NCBI GenBank assembly: GCA_035634255.1
Contig: DASQDI010000166.1
Span: forward strand, 27,922 to 91,921
Direction of reading: 5' to 3'
DNA from: DATLMR01 sp035634255
Lineage (GTDB): Bacteria; Acidobacteriota; Blastocatellia; UBA7656
Length of the DNA stretch: 64,000 bases
Shown piece by piece: positions 36,468 to 45,100 of the stretch. The position numbers and the translations under genes are program-made. Below the pieces are notes generated by a model, which did no database searches, was not told the origin of the DNA, and worked only from the letters and a program-made list of their open reading frames with translations. The first letter of the stretch is position 1; each line of letters opens with the position of its first letter.

Positions 36468-37313
36468 ATGGCCTCAAAGCATAAACAAAATCCTCATCTG
36501 AAGCCCCTCGAACAGGCGATGGCGGCGCGGTTCGGCTGGCAGACGAACGCGAGCTGGCGCGACATGCTGGTCGCCGCGATAGAGAGAAAAGCGGCCAACG
36601 TCGGCATGGACGAGCTGTCCTATTCCCGCATGGCGATTGCCTCGCCCGGCGAGCTGGAAGTCCTCGCGGGCATGGTCACCAACAGCGAGACGCGCTTTTT
36701 CCGTGAGGCGGACCAGTACGAGGGGTTGAAGAGGGCGGCGATCCCCGAGCTGATCCAGATGCGCGCGAAGGAGCGCAGGCTGGACATCTGGTCGGCCGCC
36801 TGCTCGACGGGGGAGGAGCCCTACTCGCTCGCGATGCTGCTGAGCGAGGCGCTCGGGCCGGAGGCGACGCACTGGAAGATCAACTTAATCGCGACCGACC
36901 TGCGGGGCTCGTCGATCATATCAGCCAGCCAGGGGCGCTACCTCTCTTCGGCCATCCAGTTGATCGACCCGCACCTCCGCGAAAAGTACTTCGTGAAGTC
37001 CGGCTCAAACGGGCGGGAGGGCGCTTTCGAAATTCACCCCGAGATAAGAAGGATGGTGGCCTTCCGCCGCGCGAATCTTTACGACGCGAACTTCTGGAAG
37101 ACCCTCGGGACGCGGTTCGACCTGATCGTCTGCAATAACCTGCTGCTCTACTTTCATGCCCTCGCGATCCGGCAGACGGTGGAGAGGCTGGCCGGCGCGC
37201 TCAAGCCGGGCGGCCTCCTGATGGTGATGAAGAACGAGACGGGGTACATCGAGCAGCCGAAACTGAGGCGCGACCCGACGCTTCCGGGCTCGTTCTTCAG
37301 GAAGCTGGACTGA
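36468..37313 (+). CDS. cheR: CheR-type protein-glutamate methyltransferase
   Basis: 281 residues. All-alpha N-terminal domain, then a methyltransferase domain with NSETRFFREADQYEGL, WSAACSTGEEPYSLAM (S-adenosylmethionine loop), LIATDLRGSSIISASQGRY and DLIVCNNLLLYF. It transfers methyl groups to glutamates of chemoreceptors. No other chemotaxis gene is nearby and it is in line with moeA-moaC, so it may belong to a che-like signalling system elsewhere or to a non-motility pathway. Confidence 0.92.
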   Translation: MASKHKQNPHLKPLEQAMAARFGWQTNASWRDMLVAAIERKAANVGMDELSYSRMAIASPGELEVLAGMVTNSETRFFREADQYEGLKRAAIPELIQMRAKERRLDIWSAACSTGEEPYSLAMLLSEALGPEATHWKINLIATDLRGSSIISASQGRYLSSAIQLIDPHLREKYFVKSGSNGREGAFEIHPEIRRMVAFRRANLYDANFWKTLGTRFDLIVCNNLLLYFHALAIRQTVERLAGALKPGGLLMVMKNETGYIEQPKLRRDPTLPGSFFRKLD

Positions 37314-37381
37314 GCGCCGGGGCCGGGGGAGCGGGCTAGGCCCGAACCTGACGCGGGGCGCGAGCGTATAGACGGCTAGCT

Positions 37382-38155
37382 ATGCAAGATCAATCCGAAG
37401 TCAAAGACTCTTTCTCGCTGCTGATCATCAGCTCGATCATAACCATCGTCCTGTGGTTCATCCCGTTCCTCGGGTTCGTCACCTACCCCTTCCGCCTCTT
37501 CGTAACGTTCATTCACGAGGCGGGCCACGCGCTGGCGGCGCTCGCGTCTCTGGGCGCGGTGAACCAGATCGAGGTATACCTGAACGGGAGCGGCATCACG
37601 GAGACGATAGGGGGGTCCAGTCTTCTTATTTCGAGCGCGGGCTACCTCACGACCGCGGTCATGGGGTCGGGCCTGCTCCTGTTCCTGCGCAGGGCGCGCA
37701 ACGCCAGAGTATCGGCAATCGGCACGTCGCTCCTCCTGCTCTTCGTGACGCTCTTCTTCGGGGGGAGCCTGCTGACGTGGGTCGCGGGGCTCGCGCTCGG
37801 GGGCGGCCTGATGTGGCTCGGGGTCAAAGGCAGGCCGAAGCTCTCCCGTTTTATGATGAGCTTCCTCGCGATCCAACTGCTGCTCAACGCCTTCTATGAC
37901 CTCAAGACCCTGATGTACATCTCGGCCTTCGAGCCGATGATGGGGTCGGACGCGCAGAACATGTCGGCGGCCACCGGGGGCCTGATCCCCGCCGTAGTCT
38001 GGGCCGTCGGCTGGACGCTGATCTCGTCGGCCATACTCGCCCTCACCCTGATCGTCTACTACAAGAGTCTGAGGAAGCCCGCGGAGCTTCTCGATTACAA
38101 CGCGCCCTTCATGCTCGAAGACCCGGCGGGTAGCAAGGCGGAAAAGACTTTCTGA
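37382..38155 (+). CDS. M50B-like integral membrane metalloprotease
   Basis: 257 residues with about six to seven membrane segments. The zinc motif HEAGH (45-49) sits in the second segment, the arrangement of the M50B-like family (PF13398). The second zinc-ligand motif is less clear; a candidate Asp lies in LNAFYDLKTLM. Possible role: intramembrane cleavage of regulatory proteins. Substrate unknown. The start ATG follows a short GC-rich spacer after cheR. Confidence 0.8.
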   Translation: MQDQSEVKDSFSLLIISSIITIVLWFIPFLGFVTYPFRLFVTFIHEAGHALAALASLGAVNQIEVYLNGSGITETIGGSSLLISSAGYLTTAVMGSGLLLFLRRARNARVSAIGTSLLLLFVTLFFGGSLLTWVAGLALGGGLMWLGVKGRPKLSRFMMSFLAIQLLLNAFYDLKTLMYISAFEPMMGSDAQNMSAATGGLIPAVVWAVGWTLISSAILALTLIVYYKSLRKPAELLDYNAPFMLEDPAGSKAEKTF

Positions 38156-38296
38156 TACCCGGACGATAACATTTACAACCCCGGAGCAGACTTGCTAGAA
38201 TTCTGGCCTGTGGCCTGCCCTACGGTTGCGCGGGCGCGCCACACCCGGATACAGAAATTTATTAACGGATCGAGGGGTCAGGTTATTTTCTCTCAT

Positions 38297-39115
38297 ATGA
38301 TGAAGCTGGCTGTAGCAATTATTTTAGGCATCGCCTTCATCCACGGCGAAGCTCCGGCCCGGACGCGGCAGGACTCCGCGCCGCAAGCCATTAACGTCGA
38401 CGCGGTCCTGGCCGACTCCCGCCGCCATCTGGCGAAGGGGGAGGAGTGCTTCGCCAGGGGCGAGCTTGAGTGCGCGCGGCGGGAGTTCGACGAGGCCATC
38501 GATTCGATACTCAGCCTGGGCGTGGACATCCGAGGGGACGCGCGCCTGCACCTGGGGTGGCGCGAGCTGATCGAGAAGATCAACCGCCACCAGCTCGCCG
38601 CGCTGAACGGGGAGCTGGCGGGGGACTGGAAGACGCAGGAGTTTGACGGCCGGCCGGACCCCGTGCGCGCGGAGGCCGCCGATGCCGCGCCCGTCGAGGG
38701 CTTGAATGGCCCCCTCACCCCGCAGGTCTTTCAGGCGCGGTTCGCGGAGCTTCGCAAGAGGTTCCGGGACAAATACAGCCGGGACATCGTGCTGACGGGG
38801 GCAGACCACGGCGAGCATCGCAGGCTCTACGGGAAGGGGAGCGCCTTCGACATCCGCGCCCGCGACCTCAACCGCGAGCAGGTGCAGTTCATCATAAAGC
38901 AGGGGAACAGCCTCGGGCTTCGGATAAAAGATTTCTCCACGTGGGAGAAGGTGACCGCCCACAACGCCCGGAGCTTTCAGCTAGGCCGCCCGCTCGACAC
39001 CTACGCGACGGGCCTGCACCTTCACATCGACCGGATGGCTCCCTACCAGAAGAAGATGACCTCGAAGCCCGTGATCAAACAGGGGAAGAAAGCCGCTCCG
39101 GAATCGAAAAAGTGA
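38297..39115 (+). CDS. Exported protein with M15-like peptidase domain
   Basis: About 272 residues with a signal peptide (MKLAVAIILGIAFIHGEAPA). A helical segment (about 40-110) with tandem ExxxARRE-type turns is followed by a domain with TGADHGEHRRLYGKGSAFDI and later TGLHLHIDR. The His, Gly-x-Ala-x-Asp and His-x-His pattern is that of zinc D-Ala-D-Ala peptidases of family M15, so cell-wall trimming is likely but unproven. The stop codon overlaps the next small gene in TGATG. Adjacent Met codons at 38297 and 38300 are equally plausible starts. Confidence 0.7.
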   Translation: MMKLAVAIILGIAFIHGEAPARTRQDSAPQAINVDAVLADSRRHLAKGEECFARGELECARREFDEAIDSILSLGVDIRGDARLHLGWRELIEKINRHQLAALNGELAGDWKTQEFDGRPDPVRAEAADAAPVEGLNGPLTPQVFQARFAELRKRFRDKYSRDIVLTGADHGEHRRLYGKGSAFDIRARDLNREQVQFIIKQGNSLGLRIKDFSTWEKVTAHNARSFQLGRPLDTYATGLHLHIDRMAPYQKKMTSKPVIKQGKKAAPESKK

Positions 39116-39324
39116 TGGCGTGGGAAGGTCAGGAACGAAGGTCGGGCGAAGAGAGAAGGAAGGTAGAACGTCGTCGCGCTATGAGCTACAACTCGCGGAC
39201 CGTGGTGGTAGTCGGGGGAGTCACGTGGATAGACGCGGAAGGAGTGGACCGCCGCCACACCATCCGCAGGCGCGATGACCGCGAGCGCCTCGCCTCGATA
39301 ATCATCAAGGCCGCGAGGCCCTGA
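39115..39324 (+). CDS. Small Arg-rich protein, unknown function
   Basis: 69 residues, translationally coupled to the M15-like gene through TGATG. The N-terminal third is highly basic (ERRSGEERRKVERRR), the middle is a beta-like stretch SRTVVVVGGVTWIDAEG, and the end is again charged. No family was recognised. The basic stretch could bind nucleic acid or acidic lipid. Confidence 0.5.
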   Translation: MAWEGQERRSGEERRKVERRRAMSYNSRTVVVVGGVTWIDAEGVDRRHTIRRRDDRERLASIIIKAARP

Positions 39325-39407
39325 AACCTTCTCGGAAACTTTAAGCGTTCAAGCCCCTCTGAATCCTCATTTCATAATTGATAAATAAAGGCTCGACACT
39401 CGGGGTT

Positions 39408-40070
39408 ATGACGGAAATGATCATTCAGAACGTGAGATTCGACGAGCGCGGGCTGATCCCCGCAATCGTTCAGGACGCGGCCACCAACGACGTGGTGGCA
39501 CTCCAGTACATGGACAACGCCAGCCTGGTCAGGACCCTCCAGACCGGCAAGGCCAGCTTCTTGTTGAAGGACGCGGCCGATTCCCCGGTTCAGAAATCGC
39601 ACACGCTGCTCGACGTGCGCGTGAACCCGGACGGCAGGTCTCTGACGATCCTGATCGAGCGCGAGTCTAAGGGCTCCGACCAGAAGCCCGTCAGCCTTCT
39701 GCGAGACATTCAGGAGTCGCAGAAGGGCGCGTCCTCGGAGTTCTCGCTCGTCGACGTGGGCGCGATGGAATTCGGGCTCTCCATCGGGAAGCTCTTCGCC
39801 CTGATCGAGGAGCGGAAGGAGCGGAGGCCGGAAGGGTCGTACACGACCTACCTGTTCAACAGCGGGCTGGACAAGATCCTGAAGAAGATCGCGGAAGAGT
39901 CGGGCGAGGTGATCATCGCCTCGAAGAACAAGTCCTCGCGCGAGCTGATCTCGGAGCTGTCGGACCTCTTCTTCCACCTGCTGGTGCTGATGGTAGAGCG
40001 GGACGTTAAACTGAGCGACGTTTACAACGAGCTGACTCGCAGGGCGGCCCAGGCGCCGCAGCCCGAATAG
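39408..40070 (+). CDS. HisIE-like protein: intact HisE, degenerate HisI domain
   Basis: About 220 residues. The N-terminal half has the HisI (phosphoribosyl-AMP cyclohydrolase) outline (RGLIPAIVQDAATNDVVALQ, MDNASLVRTLQTGKASF), but the metal-binding DCDxD box is replaced by VNPDGRSLT and all the conserved cysteines are absent, so that activity should be lost. The C-terminal half (KILKKIAEESGEVIIASKN, ELSDLFFHLLVLMVERDVKL) is a good HisE phosphoribosyl-ATP pyrophosphohydrolase. trpE follows after 46 bases. The start was taken at the ATG before TEMIIQNVRF; a TTG lies 10 codons upstream. Confidence 0.82.
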   Translation: MTEMIIQNVRFDERGLIPAIVQDAATNDVVALQYMDNASLVRTLQTGKASFLLKDAADSPVQKSHTLLDVRVNPDGRSLTILIERESKGSDQKPVSLLRDIQESQKGASSEFSLVDVGAMEFGLSIGKLFALIEERKERRPEGSYTTYLFNSGLDKILKKIAEESGEVIIASKNKSSRELISELSDLFFHLLVLMVERDVKLSDVYNELTRRAAQAPQPE

Positions 40071-40116
40071 AACCAAGAGCCTCCCCGTGTAAAGAGCGCG
40101 AGCACCTTAACCACTT

Positions 40117-41598
40117 ATGGATTTCCTGTCGCCCCAAAATTACGAAGAGTTCCTGAAGCTGGCGAGAGAGGGCACGGTCGTCCCTATCGCGAAGCGCGTC
40201 ATGGCCGACCTGCTTACGCCCGTCGCCGCCTACCTGAAGATCGAGCGCTTAAGCCCCTACTCGTTCCTCCTCGAATCGGTCGAAGGCGGCGAAAAGGTCG
40301 CCCGCTACTCCTTCCTCGGATTCGACCCACACGCCATCCTCCGCTGCCGCGACGGCAAGGTCTCCGTCGAGTCCTCGTCGGGAAGGGAAGAGCTCGACGA
40401 GACGATGCTCGCGGCCCTGAGGCGGCTCGCGGGCAAGCACATCCCCGTGAGGCTGCCCGACATGCCCCCCTTCGTTTGCGGGGCCGTCGGGTACATGAGT
40501 TATGACTCCGTGAGGTGGTTCGAGAAGATCCCCGACAATAACCCGGACGACCTGAGCGTTGACGACGCGGTGATGATGTTCTATTCGCGCCTGCTCGTCT
40601 TCGACCACGTCAGGCACCAGATTCACCTCATCGCCAATGTCTTCACGGAGGGGAGGACCGGCGGTATGGAGGACGATTACCGCACGGCCCTCGAAGATAT
40701 CGAGTCGATGGAGGCCCTACTGGGCGACCCCGTCGAGCCTCTGCCGCGCCGCCATAACGAGAAGCGCGCCCCCCTGCGCTCGAACGTCTCCCGCGAAGAG
40801 TTCGAGCGGGCGGTCCTGGCGGCCAAAGAGTTCATCGCGGCCGGGGACATCTTTCAGGTCGTGCTCTCGCAGAGGTTCGAGGTCGGCCTAACGGCCCACC
40901 CGTTCGAGGTGTACCGCTCTCTCCGCGTGGTCAACCCCTCGCCTTACATGTTCTTCCTGAAGATGGGGGGCCAGTCGATCATAGGCGCTTCGCCCGAGAT
41001 GCTGGTCCGCGCGACCGGCAGGCGGTTGGAGTACCGCCCGATTGCGGGCACGAGGCCGCGCGGCGCGACAGAGACGGAAGACCTGCTCCTGGGCGAGGAA
41101 CTGAGGGCCGACGAGAAGGAAGTCTCCGAGCACGTGATGCTCGTGGACCTGGGTAGGAACGACCTCGGGCGGGTCTCGGACTTCGGCTCGGTCGAGGTGA
41201 CGGAGCTGATGGAGATCGAAAGGTACTCTCACGTCATGCACCTCGTCTCGGGGATCAAGGCGAGGTTGAGGCCGGGGATGGACCGCTTCGACGCCCTCGC
41301 CGCCTGCTTCCCCGCGGGCACGGTGACCGGAGCGCCCAAGGTCAGGGCGATGGAGATAATCGACGAGCTTGAGCCCGCGCGGCGCGGCGTCTACGCGGGC
41401 TCGGTGATGTACCTCGACTATTCGGGCAACCTCGATTCCTGCATCTCGATCCGGACCATTCTGGTGAAAGATGGGAAGGCGTACATACAGGCGGGGGCGG
41501 GCATCGTGGCCGACTCGGTCCCGGAGACGGAGTACGTCGAGACCGTCAACAAGGCGCGGGCGATGCTACAGGCCATAGACATGGCCGAGAAGAGGTGA
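40117..41598 (+). CDS. trpE: Anthranilate synthase component I TrpE
   Basis: 493 residues. It makes anthranilate from chorismate with TrpG as amidotransferase, the first step of tryptophan synthesis. Seen: SPYSFLLESVEGGEKVARYS (holds the LLES tryptophan-feedback site), PYMFFLKMGGQSIIGASPEM, RPIAGTRPRGAT, HVMLVDLGRNDLGRV and FPAGTVTGAPKVRAMEII. Full length and apparently functional. It follows the HisIE-like gene; no trpG lies next to it. A large nested hairpin follows the stop codon. Confidence 0.96.
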   Translation: MDFLSPQNYEEFLKLAREGTVVPIAKRVMADLLTPVAAYLKIERLSPYSFLLESVEGGEKVARYSFLGFDPHAILRCRDGKVSVESSSGREELDETMLAALRRLAGKHIPVRLPDMPPFVCGAVGYMSYDSVRWFEKIPDNNPDDLSVDDAVMMFYSRLLVFDHVRHQIHLIANVFTEGRTGGMEDDYRTALEDIESMEALLGDPVEPLPRRHNEKRAPLRSNVSREEFERAVLAAKEFIAAGDIFQVVLSQRFEVGLTAHPFEVYRSLRVVNPSPYMFFLKMGGQSIIGASPEMLVRATGRRLEYRPIAGTRPRGATETEDLLLGEELRADEKEVSEHVMLVDLGRNDLGRVSDFGSVEVTELMEIERYSHVMHLVSGIKARLRPGMDRFDALAACFPAGTVTGAPKVRAMEIIDELEPARRGVYAGSVMYLDYSGNLDSCISIRTILVKDGKAYIQAGAGIVADSVPETEYVETVNKARAMLQAIDMAEKR

Positions 41599-41603
41599 GG
41601 ATC

Positions 41604-41690
41604 GGTATCGGGGGCATCCCGCCCCGGAATTTGAGAACATCTTCCGGGGTCGTTAGCGTTAGCGGATTCGGACGAGACGCCCCCGATGCC
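41604..41690 (+). terminator. Nested hairpin after trpE
   Basis: Outer arms 41604-41618 and 41676-41690 pair over about 15 positions with one wobble and one mismatch (core ATCGGGGGC/GCCCCCGAT). An inner perfect 8-bp stem is CCCCGGAA (41622-41629) with TTCCGGGG (41642-41649). There is no T tract. It could be a terminator or an mRNA 3'-protecting structure. Confidence 0.55.
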
Positions 41691-42000
41691 AGACGGCCCG
41701 GTGATAATCCTGACCGTCACGATCTCGTCAGGTAAATACGCGCCGCCGCCCGGAAGAGGGTGCAGATTAAATCCTGTAATAATCCTTGGAATTTAACGAA
41801 CTGTTTACGGGCATGAAATTCGCAGTTAAAGCGGACGTGGCAAGGTACGTCTAACAGACCAAGTGCATTCACTCAACGCTATGCAGTCATTGCGTTGTTC
41901 TTCGAAGAGCGGGGGCACGCGGACCTACTCGCCCCCGCCTCACCCCTTACTAGGGAAAGCTTGAAGAGAGCCCGAGCCGTTTTCTGAATCTGACAGGAGA
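41691..42000. other. Intergenic region between trpE and a lipoprotein gene
   Basis: No gene recognised. A hairpin GCGGGGGC/GCCCCCGC (41909-41916 with 41931-41938) lies downstream of the minus-strand lipoprotein gene and probably terminates it. Confidence 0.5.
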
Positions 42001-42444
42001 CTACGAGGCGGAGTTGCCGCCCGACTTCGTCTGCCCGCCCGCGGCCTCGAAGCCTCCGTCGGGCGTCCACTTGCCGACTTGCTGGCCCTGGTGCTGGACG
42101 ACCACCTGCACGGCCTTTTGCTGGCCGCCCTGCGAGGCGCGGAACATGTTGAACCACTGGCCGGTCGCCCTCTCCTTGATCCCGTACGGCGCGTCGATCC
42201 ACGATTCGTTGACGTTCACTACCAGCTTGTCACCGCTTATCTCGTAATCCTGCACGCGGGCGTCGAACTTGAGCATCTTCTCCAGGTATTCGCTGTCCGC
42301 TGTTGCGCCGGGGAACTGTTCCGTGGAAGACGGCGGTTTATGATGGCCTCCGCAGGCGGCGGTGATGAACGCGAATAGAAATACCGCCAGCAGCCCGAAT
42401 CTCGGCAAGCTGCCTGTCTTACTCCCTTTCCGAATGCAATTCAT
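42001..42444 (-). CDS. Hypothetical lipoprotein
   Basis: 147 residues. Signal peptide with lipobox ITAAC, then a Pro/Ser linker and a compact domain of about 90 residues (YLEKMLKFDARVQDYEISGD, NVNESWIDAPYGIKERATGQ), ending in a low-complexity Gly/Gln tail. No family was recognised. It is transcribed away from the beta-barrel gene. Confidence 0.75.
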   Translation of the reverse strand: MNCIRKGSKTGSLPRFGLLAVFLFAFITAACGGHHKPPSSTEQFPGATADSEYLEKMLKFDARVQDYEISGDKLVVNVNESWIDAPYGIKERATGQWFNMFRASQGGQQKAVQVVVQHQGQQVGKWTPDGGFEAAGGQTKSGGNSAS

Positions 42445-42637
42445 AATAGCCCTCGTTCTATGGATTGGAATTTCGCGATGTATGGTCGAGGCCCATTATC
42501 ATTATTACGCGAGCCTTCGTCAAATACATTGGCAGGTAAAGCGCCCGAAAAAGTCGCCCGGCGCGTTTTTTCGGCGCTAGATGCCCGCCGTTAAGCGTTC
42601 AAACCTTAGACTTGATTCAGCCAGGAGAGCGCGTGCC

Positions 42638-42676
42638 CCGCCCGAACCGGGCGAAAGCCTTACCTTTGAAGGCTTT
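42638..42676 (+). promoter_or_regulatory. Tandem leader hairpins before the beta-barrel gene
   Basis: CGCCCG/CGGGCG (42638-42652) immediately followed by AAAGCCTT/AAGGCTTT (42653-42676), 32 bases before the start codon. They could be a structured leader or an upstream terminator. Confidence 0.4.
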
Positions 42677-42708
42677 ATTACAAAATAGAGAACCTAAGGA
42701 GTGAATGG

Positions 42709-43311
42709 ATGAGATACGTAATATGGATCGCGGCGTTCCTGTTCCTGATCCCCTCGGCAGGGATGGCTCAGGAAAGCCCGAAGGTTGAAGTGTTCGGAGG
42801 CTATTCCTTCCTTCGAGTCGAGGGAGGCGACAGCTTTAATGGGTGGCAGGCGTCCGTCGCCGGCAATGTCAACAACTGGTTCGGGATCGTCGCGGAGTTC
42901 AGCGGCCATTACGATTCGAGATCGCAGCGCCTCAGTTTTGTGCGCCCCGGACTCCCCCCGGTGGAATTGCGGAGCGATACCGACACCAGCATACACTCTT
43001 TCCTGTTTGGCCCCCGCTTCTCCTACCGCAAGCACGAGAGAGTCACCCCCTTCGTCCACGGGCTCATCGGACTGACGCGAACTCAGGTGGATGGGACCGC
43101 GACCGCGTCGGACCCCGTGCTGGACGATCTGCTCACCGACTTCGAGACCAGCGACACGAACTTCTCGGCGGTGTTCGGGGGAGGGGTCGACATAAACCTC
43201 AGCAAGAGGTTCGCCCTGAGACTGGTTCAGGCCGATTATCAGGCGATACGGAACGACAGCTTTACGCTGGACAACGCCCGGGTCTCAACGGGCCTCGTCA
43301 TCCGCTGGTAA
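42709..43311 (+). CDS. Outer-membrane beta-barrel protein, OmpA/opacity-like
   Basis: 200 residues with a signal peptide (LFLIPSAGMAQ) and eight-strand-type barrel features: KVEVFGGYSFLRVEGG, alternating aromatic strands, HSFLFGPRFSYRK, and a C-terminal strand ending TGLVIRW. The final aromatic Trp is the usual barrel-assembly signal. Strong AAGGAG ribosome site. The function is structural or unknown. Confidence 0.85.
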   Translation: MRYVIWIAAFLFLIPSAGMAQESPKVEVFGGYSFLRVEGGDSFNGWQASVAGNVNNWFGIVAEFSGHYDSRSQRLSFVRPGLPPVELRSDTDTSIHSFLFGPRFSYRKHERVTPFVHGLIGLTRTQVDGTATASDPVLDDLLTDFETSDTNFSAVFGGGVDINLSKRFALRLVQADYQAIRNDSFTLDNARVSTGLVIRW

Positions 43312-43332
43312 GATCGAACCGGGTAGATTGGG

Positions 43333-43365
43333 AAGGCCGGACGACCGTGCAGATCGTCCGGCCTT
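43333..43365. terminator. Bidirectional terminator between the barrel gene and ndk
   Basis: A 12-bp perfect stem AAGGCCGGACGA (43333-43344) with 43354-43365, between convergent genes. Confidence 0.8.
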
Positions 43366-43374
43366 ACGGGACCG

Positions 43375-43842
43375 TCAGCCCCCTAACTCATCCTCAGAGT
43401 AGACCATGCCCGTCAGGGACGAATTGTAGGAGAAAAGCTCGGAGTCGTTGAAGAAGCGCGCCACCTCCTGCTTCGCCGTCTCGACCGAGTCGGAGGCGTG
43501 AACGAGATTGGCCTGGACGCTCATCGCGAGGTCCCCGCGGATCGTGCCGGGCGCGGCCTCCCGCGCTTTCGTGATGCCGCAGAGCCTCCGCACGGCGTCG
43601 ACCGAGTCGAGCCCTTCCCAGCAGATGGCGACCACGGGGGTCGACTGCATGAACCGCTTCGTGCCGCCGAAGAAGGGCTTGTCCAGCAGGTGAGCGTAAT
43701 GCTCGTTCAGAATCTCGTCGGTCAGGGACATGAATTTAATGCCGACCAGCTTGAGCCCTTTCTCTTCGAACCGGGTGATGATCCTGCCGATCAACCCTCT
43801 CTGAACCGCGTCAGGTTTTATTAAAACTAAGGTCCTCTCCAC
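43375..43842 (-). CDS. ndk: Nucleoside diphosphate kinase
   Basis: 155 residues from a GTG start, preceded by GAGGAGA. It balances NTP pools by phosphate transfer through an active-site His. Seen: ERTLVLIKPDAVQRGLIG, YAHLLDKPFFGG, GTIRGDLAMSVQANLVHASD with the catalytic His in NLVHASDS, and a C-terminal extension ending TGMVYSEDELGG slightly longer than in most. A longer frame upstream lacks homology. Confidence 0.95.
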   Translation of the reverse strand: MERTLVLIKPDAVQRGLIGRIITRFEEKGLKLVGIKFMSLTDEILNEHYAHLLDKPFFGGTKRFMQSTPVVAICWEGLDSVDAVRRLCGITKAREAAPGTIRGDLAMSVQANLVHASDSVETAKQEVARFFNDSELFSYNSSLTGMVYSEDELGG

Positions 43843-44000
43843 TTTTGTCTCCTCTTGGTTGAAATTCGGAACCGAAAATAATAGCCGACAATTCGCCGTC
43901 TCAACAAGCAAAGCGGGTCGGATTGGAGGCGGACCCGGCCGGTCATAGTTTATAATGTGCCGGCGCAGTTCGATCCCGAGGAGTGATGAGAGGGGTTCAG

Positions 44001-44348
44001 ATGATGAGCGAGCAGCCGGATGAAGCCGAATTCGGGCGGATAGTGGAGCGGGCGATCAGGGAGCTTGAGCAGGCGTACGCCGACCTTGCCGACGAGCGGG
44101 ATATCGATGTCGAAGTCGAAGGCGGGGTGCTCACCGTGACCTTCGAGGAAGGGGAGCCGGGCAAGTTCATCGTGAGCCCGAACTCTTCCGTCCGGCAGGT
44201 CTGGGTCTCCGCCCGCGTGTCGAGCTTCAAATTCAACTGGTCCGGGGAGTCGGGCCAGTTCGTCCTCGCGGGGACCGGCGAGCCTCTGAAGGAAGTGATG
44301 ACGCGCCTGACCCGCGAACAGCTCGGGGATTCGAGCGTCTCCCTGTGA
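44001..44348 (+). CDS. cyaY: Frataxin/CyaY-like protein
   Basis: About 115 residues with the frataxin fold pattern: an acidic N-terminal helix (EAEFGRIVERAIRELEQAYA), beta strands IDVEVEGGVLTVTFEEG, KFIVSPNSSVRQVWVSA and SSFKFNW. Frataxins bind iron through the acidic ridge and tune iron-sulfur cluster assembly. The start is uncertain: GTG 43983, ATG 43986 and ATG 44001/44004 are all in frame, and the AGAGGGG spacing favours the last pair. Its stop overlaps the next start (GTGA), making it first gene of an overlapping run. Iron-sulfur genes are not adjacent. Confidence 0.85.
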   Translation: MMSEQPDEAEFGRIVERAIRELEQAYADLADERDIDVEVEGGVLTVTFEEGEPGKFIVSPNSSVRQVWVSARVSSFKFNWSGESGQFVLAGTGEPLKEVMTRLTREQLGDSSVSL

Positions 44349-45100
44349 AGGCGGAGGGGATTTCAGGTATGGGGGGCCGGGCACTCACCGCGCGGGACTC
44401 CGCGCACGACTCATCCGAGGTCGAAGCCCTCCTCTCGTCGGTCGAGCGGCAGGCGCGCCTCCCCGACCGCGTCGAGTACCTTTCGCGCGCGTTCCTCGCG
44501 AGGCCATACGCGGTGAACCCGCTCGGCGGAGGCCCGGACCTTGAGGAAACTCTGACCGCTTCGCTCGACGCATTCGATTGCGTAACTTACATCGAGTCGG
44601 TCCTCGCGCTGGCTCTCGCCCGCGACGCGGGCGAATTCAGGGACATTTTAAAAAGGGTCAGGTACGAAGACGGGGAGGTCGCCTGGCATAAAAGAAATCA
44701 TTACATGTCCGGCTGGGCCACCAATAACGTGTCGGCCGGATTCGTGCGCGATGTGACGGCCGGGCCGTTCGCGGAGCAGGTCACGCGCAGGCTCTCGGTC
44801 GTGGAGGGCTTGCCTCCGCGGGAGGTCTCGTTTCATCTTTACCGGAAGCGGAGGCTCTCTTCGGTCGCCGCCCGAATCGAGACGGGGGACCTGATCCTTT
44901 TCGCTTCCGCGAAGCGAAATCTCGATTTCTTCCACACGGGGCTGCTGGTCGAGGGAGGCGGGGAGATAATGTTGAGGCACGCGGCGCGCTCCGAGGGGTC
45001 GGTGATCGAGCAGCCGCTCGCCGATTTCCTGACCCGGTTTCGCATGTCGGGGTTCGCCCTGCTCAGGCCGGCCGATTATAACGAAAGTAAACAGGATTAA
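44345..45100 (+). CDS. DUF1460-type (NlpC/P60-like) amidase, apparently cytoplasmic
   Basis: 251 residues of the DUF1460 family, Cys peptidases of the NlpC/P60 superfamily that act on peptidoglycan peptides or amides. Seen: SLDAFDCVTYIESVLALALA with the nucleophile Cys, HYMSGWATNN, and FHTGLLVEGG with the catalytic His. Unlike typical exported members, no signal peptide is visible at the N-terminus (charged and Gly-rich). It overlaps frataxin by four bases, and its TAA overlaps the next ATG by one base. Confidence 0.85.
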   Translation: MKAEGISGMGGRALTARDSAHDSSEVEALLSSVERQARLPDRVEYLSRAFLARPYAVNPLGGGPDLEETLTASLDAFDCVTYIESVLALALARDAGEFRDILKRVRYEDGEVAWHKRNHYMSGWATNNVSAGFVRDVTAGPFAEQVTRRLSVVEGLPPREVSFHLYRKRRLSSVAARIETGDLILFASAKRNLDFFHTGLLVEGGGEIMLRHAARSEGSVIEQPLADFLTRFRMSGFALLRPADYNESKQD

